Assembly: GCA_039881145.1 (NCBI GenBank)
Contig: JAYKKI010000127.1
Coordinates: 992,001 to 1,056,000, forward strand
Origin: Druceiella hillmani
Taxonomy: Eukaryota > Arthropoda > Insecta > Lepidoptera > Hepialidae
Direction: 5' to 3'
DNA length: 64,000 nt
The notes below the pieces were generated by a model. That model did not search any database. It was not told the origin of the DNA and saw nothing but the letters and a program-made list of their open reading frames with translations. Positions 58,800 to 64,000 of this stretch are shown piece by piece (the first letter of the stretch is position 1; the number at the start of each line of letters is the position of its first letter). Made by a program: the position numbers and the translations under genes.

Positions 58800-61700
58800 T
58801 TATATTAGTACTTAGAACTGATTGTAATTACGGTGACAAAGCAAACTGTATAGATAAAGAAATATTATCTTTAAAATTAGATTAAACGAAAAATAATATA
58901 ATATTTGTATATCCTAAATAAAACAGTGATAAATGTAATTAAATTATGAGACCATAATAAATTAGATTATTCAGTCATTTATTTTTACGCAGCGACTATC
59001 TTAAAAAAGAAATATACGTAGCCGGACCACTTTTTTAAGTCAGACTTTTTTTCTGGTGAATGCTAATTTTAACTTCATTGCGGTTACTGCTATTTTTTTA
59101 GATTTCTTACGAAAAGGGTTCAAACAGAGCCATATAAATCTCGCTGAAGCGACTGTCTCGATTAGAACTCTGCCGCTTATAAATTATGAGAGCTGTGGAT
59201 TTGTAACAATAGTTTTAAGAATTTATTTATATTGGGATGAATATATTTTATGGAGTTTTATATTTCATTGAGGCACGTGTAGTATCATCACAAATAAATA
59301 AAGTTTTAATACCATGAGTTGTATGCGTAAAATAAAACGAAATATGAATGAAATGTCATGGAATAGCGCAAATTTATTATCATTTTAAGAGGAATTTTAT
59401 GATGACCGTACATAGTTTAAAGCATCTTAGAATTAATATTTTTAGGTGGTTAATAATTATCATGTCATTAATTTTATGGACAGTGTTGCCCATTATACGC
59501 AAAGATTGAAATGAGAACCTTCTAAAGAATTAACAATTTACTAGACAGTACAAGAAAATATTTTTATGTGTATTTTAATAGAAAATAGTCATTTTGAAAG
59601 ATATTTAGTTTTGATTAGGGTTTTTTTTTATTTGTATTTGATCCTCCTTTGTAAATGACAAAAGTCCTTAAGAATTTGAGAAAATAAAATGATACACTCT
59701 AATTAATAATTCTTGCTTGAATGAAAATCACACCAATAGAAAGAAATAATGCTAAATTTCATTCCATTCCAGAAGAGACTAATAGTAATCAAAGTAAAGC
59801 AAGAATTAACGTATACTAAACTTTTTTCTTTTTTCACGTTAGTAATATAATATGATTTATTTGGTTTTATTTTTATTTTATTCCAAATTGTTATTACGTT
59901 GTAAATAAAAATTAACGTTACAGGTTGAAATACAGTCTCTTAGTCACTACCCCGCTAGCCAATATATGTAGCTCCGAAATATATAAAAATAATGAAATGT
60001 ATTAATGTCAAAAATTTTGGTTTATATAATTTTTTTTGAAAATATGTCCGACACTAAAAATAATCACTGAAAGTAGAAGTGAGATAAGCGCAAATGTTTA
60101 TATAGTATAAAAAAAAAGGCTGTATAATTTGTGTGCTCTGCATGGTAATACTGACACTTACTGGGAAATAAAATAACATGTCCCAATATTTTTTCTCTTC
60201 AATATCCTCATGTTAAATATTTTGGATACGTATATTTATTATTTAGTAGCTATTTCTTGTCTTGTTACCTCCCTTTGTGTAGTTTAAGATTCACACTAGA
60301 AAGGTAATCGAATATAATCTATTATAATTATTGTAAATCAATACTTTAAAAATTAAATGTCGTATACCGTACAGCATTTACGGGTATAGATTTCGTAGAT
60401 GTCGTGGTATCGAATACTTTTACATAATGTTTTATATCTTCGAATATCGGGTGATGAATATCTTGGTTTGTCCTTTTTTCTCCGCTTAATTGAAAAATTC
60501 GTATTGGCCAAAGTAGGGTTTAATAGGTATTTACAATATTATTAAGCGTAACAGTGTAATAAGTTAGCTAACAGTGATTTCAAAAAAGTAAATATTGATT
60601 ATAGTAAGTTATTTAATAAATTTATGGTGAAATACATTGGATTTGATGATTATTCGCCTATTGATAAAATATATATTTACCACAGCTATATTTTACATTT
60701 CAAATTGGCATATTCAGATATATTCTCTTCTGAAACGAAATAGGATATTAATAGTCATTGGAATTGAAACCTATTTTGCCTATATGGATTTTTCATCATA
60801 TTTCGTTTACCATATTTAAACCTTGACTTCCATTATACTAACAGGAAAACATTATTCAAGTTAATTTCTGATTTATAGTAACTAACAGATGTCTGTTTTA
60901 TTTTGTTTTCATAATGCCATTTACATCGTTGAAATTTTAGCTGACAATAAAGTTAAAATTGTTATGCCATATTTTTCAGTGAGCACATAACAAACGTCAC
61001 ACTTGTTTAAGACGAGGTCGATGTCCCGCTAAAAGTTGAACAATATAAAAATATTTACTCACGTCGAAAAGTCATCTTTTACATCTTACCTTGGTTTCTG
61101 GATTAAATTCGAATGGCATTCGAATTGACAAATATTCACTTTATGTAGCCGAGTGATTATTCATTTTCCGTTTTGTGTGTTTTGAACGCTTGAAAATATT
61201 GCACTCCGGTCGTCTGCGTCCTTATGACTTCAACTTGGTATTGGAATTCGACTCGATGTCGTCGACCTCCCAGCTCCTTGCGTTGAGGTCAACTTCCTAA
61301 GATCGGTTGATTCTATTACCTTCTGTCAATTTTTTTCTGTTTTAGTACACTGAACTGTTGCATATAATCTTTCATTAAAAAATAAAGTTGATCGAAACTG
61401 CCTTCCTGTTTGGTAGAGTTTATAACTCTTTTATGATCTATCTGTCACTATTCTCCATTTTTATCTACTTATTTACTTACTAACTTATCATCGATGCTAT
61501 ATTAATAATCAAATCGTCCTACTAGCAATTGTTACAAAAAATAGAGCTAGATATAAGTCCTTAAACAACCTAAATAGAAACTAATTTTAGAAATTTTGAT
61601 CAATTTAGAGAAAAATCATTTTAAAGAAATAACTGCGCCATGTGCTTATATAACGCTAAATAAAAAGTTTCAAAATATGAAATACATAACAATTCAGAAA

Positions 61701-63560
61701 TATTCAGATTGAAAATACAGATTAATTTGAAAGAGTTTTGAGGTTCATACCCGATAAGTTCTTACAAGCAAGTAAAGTCGCTTAAAACGGTCTATTTTTT
61801 CACTATAAAAACTAATCACGTTTACTTTTGTTCCAAAGTATATTTTTGAATTTTCGGTCATCATTACAATAGGATGTCTATTTTTTTCTTTTCTGGAATC
61901 CACAAAATTTTCATTGGACATCGTAATATGTGTTCCCCAAAGCTATGAAAGCATTCTTAACTTTGAGGAACACATATTACGACGGAATCAAATCTTATTT
62001 TACAATATCGCAGTACAAAGATTACATTTTCATGGCCACCATTGTTTTTAAAGGTGTCATGACTTGTCGCAGGTAAACCATTACCATGTACACCATGTAC
62101 ACCGAAAGTCTACATTTTTCGTACTACTGATTTACTAAAATCTAGCACAAATGGAACACAAAATTGTATATCAAGTAGAATGTACGACCGTTTTCAAAGC
62201 TAGTTTCTGAACACAATTTCATGAACGACCAATTGCATTTATCCAACTTTGCACCCGCCCACCAACCTGTCTGCTCGTTCATTCGAAATAGATCGAAACA
62301 AAAACACATGTCTGTGGATCTTGCTCTATAAGAGTTCCATACACATTTAGGCAATTATAAACATTTAATGGTACATAATATTCCTATCGCACTATTTAAA
62401 AAAAAATTTATTATTAGGGAAAAAAATATATTGCCTACTATATCCTTCACAGGCGTGCATTTAAAATAAAATATTTTTTAAGGGACATAAATACCAATTA
62501 ACTTGGAATTTTTTTTGTGCTGTGACTCCTTGCTTTTTATCATATTTCATGATCTAGTTCAACAGGAAGTACCCTGTAGGTTTAATTTATATGCGGGTAT
62601 CAAAATATGCGACATAAATAGTAGTATGTTCATAGTTCGTCTTCATTGCGCTAAGTTTGAAGTTTTATTTTTTTACTCTTCGAAGGGGCTGTAGACCTAA
62701 GTATTTGGTATTCATTGCAACTTGACACCTCTACGTGTTTCTGAGAAAAAGCGCCTTGACCGATCGACAGACGTACAATAAAGTAACCCTATAAGGGTTC
62801 CTTTTTTTCTTTTTGAGGTGTGGAAACCTAAAAATATTTAGTAAGTTTTTCTCAGATAATTCCTTTATTATAATAATTATATAATTTACTGTTTATTATG
62901 TTTGTTCATTTATAATTATTTATGTTTAAAAATGTTGCAGTTTAATAAATAGTCATGTTACGATTTTTTACTTACAAATGTGACCAACCTAAAGTATCAT
63001 TGAGTTTATTAAACATATAATACAAATTGTCATTGAAGAATTGAAAACTAGGTATTTCGATTTTTAGTTTTTATATCTTTGCACTGATGTTAGGTATGAG
63101 AATTAGTTCATCAGAATAGAAAAGCACACTTCATGACGATATCTTTTTGCGGAGTATTATTGTATTTAAATTAAACTTATGTTCTAGCTCGTTTGGGTAA
63201 ATAAATTTCCTCTGTTATAATATCGTACGGATTTAATGACACTTCAGACGCTGTGTGCTGCAGAGTAACACTTAATTATTTCTCAGTGTAGTAGCAATCG
63301 CACACTGAGCTTACCTGTGGATATGGTTAATGATTCACTTGCCAGAATAATCAAGTTTACCGGCTTAGTTACTGCCGAACTTGACGAGTACTCTCCATGT
63401 ATTAATGTACATATTGCATTATTATTACGTGAGTAATCGGAGTGAATATTATTTGATTAATAGATATACCTTTTTAAAAACAATTTCAATTTCCTAAATT
63501 ATAAAATTGGTCTGCAACTAAACTTCGTGAAGGTAATCGTAAAATATTTATTTAATGTTG
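58800..63560 (+). repeat. Direct segmental duplication, unit 2 (includes long-repeat copy D)
   Basis: Same order as 43225-48300. It includes the AGACAGAC / 'TATAAGGGTTCC' repeat at about 62455-62850 ('CGATCGACAGACG', 'TTTTTGAGGTGTGGAAACC'). Frames such as the minus-strand 62142-62354 are not kept in unit 1, so no gene is supported. Confidence 0.8.
61921..61982. repeat. Hairpin gained in copy D
   Basis: 'TCGTAATATGTGTTCC' (61921-61936) and 'GGAACACATATTACGA' (61967-61982) are perfectly complementary; with CCAAAG/CTTTGAGG the arm reaches 22 bp with one mismatch. Copy C (46308-46345) has only the left half followed by unrelated sequence. Confidence 0.9.
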
Positions 63561-63734
63561 TGTTTAATTATGAAAAATAGTGTTTTTGCGATATTTTACA
63601 TAATTACTACATTTTCAAGTATTATAATGACAGTCATCTATAAAAAAAAATTGAATGTGATTTTGTAAAAATACAGTCGAGTAATCTGCCGAGAACGGAA
63701 GCATTCCTATTTACATATTATTTTGATTCAAATT

Positions 63735-63805
63735 CAAGTATTACGTCCTCTGGGTCAAAAGGATTCAAATCCAAATATTACGTCCTCTGAGGTCAAAAGG
63801 ATGAC
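63735..63805 (+). repeat. Two-unit direct repeat
   Basis: 'ATTACGTCCTCTG' followed by 'GGTCAAAAGGAT' occurs twice, about 39 bp apart, with small differences between units. Confidence 0.85.
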
Positions 63806-64000
63806 AAGGTAATTATTTTAATCCATGATTTATACATATGCATTATGTACGATTTTTGTGTGAATACACCCATAGGTAGATAGCAGTAAACATATCCTAT
63901 GACCTTTTAAAAATATGGCTGTAGGTTTTTAAGACATGGTGTATATGCTGTGTATTTTATTAATTTATATGTAATGTTATTTACATTCAATAAGTTTAAT

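Noticed and set aside
62142..62354. 70-codon minus frame in copy D
   Set aside because: The homologous region of copy C (about 46550-46700) does not keep the frame.

Overview
The window is eukaryotic, strongly AT-rich, non-genic DNA, almost certainly from an arthropod and most likely an insect. No intact host gene is visible. All recognisable coding sequence is decayed transposon: Tc1/mariner, Harbinger (HARBI1), Ty3/Gypsy and several non-LTR elements (RTE-like, CR1/Jockey-like). The RTE 3' end carries the 'ACATAGGCCTCCCCC' block with an ATC-rich tail, and the AGACAGAC...'TATAAGGGTTCC' dispersed repeats occur three times. From memory of insect repeats both suggest Lepidoptera; that is an inference.

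Layout. 0.2-4.1 kb: two tandem diverged copies (A, B) of a long non-coding repeat. 3.13-8.96 kb: a palindrome of about 5.8 kb with arms that look identical, centred on a TA tract, followed by a short palindromic junction and a third identical copy of the innermost 168 bp. 9.34-13.74 kb: two diverged, inverted and circularly permuted copies of a 1.2-kb unit, enclosing an RTE fossil and a 51-bp-arm inverted repeat. 16.5-17.06 kb: mariner fossil. 24.4-28.1 kb: a Harbinger-type locus with a dead transposase on +, split by a tRNA-derived SINE, and an open two-exon coding remnant on -. 38.2 kb: second mariner fossil. 39.2-63.6 kb: nested duplications, consisting of an inverted pair (39.2-43.7 and 50.2-58.0 kb) holding Gypsy and LINE fossils, and a direct pair (43.2-48.3 and 58.8-63.6 kb) belonging to the same long-repeat family as A and B.

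Scattered through 17.7-57.3 kb are eight copies of a fold-back element. Each arm carries a 41-nt sequence that can be threaded onto a minimal type I hammerhead ribozyme. One arm shows a compensatory change in stem I. One insertion has an apparent 13-bp target-site duplication and an empty site in the paralogous arm. This family is the best candidate for an undescribed system: a fold-back, retrozyme- or Penelope-like non-autonomous element.

Coordinates of repeat edges are estimates by eye (tens of bases). Similarities were judged by reading, not by alignment software.
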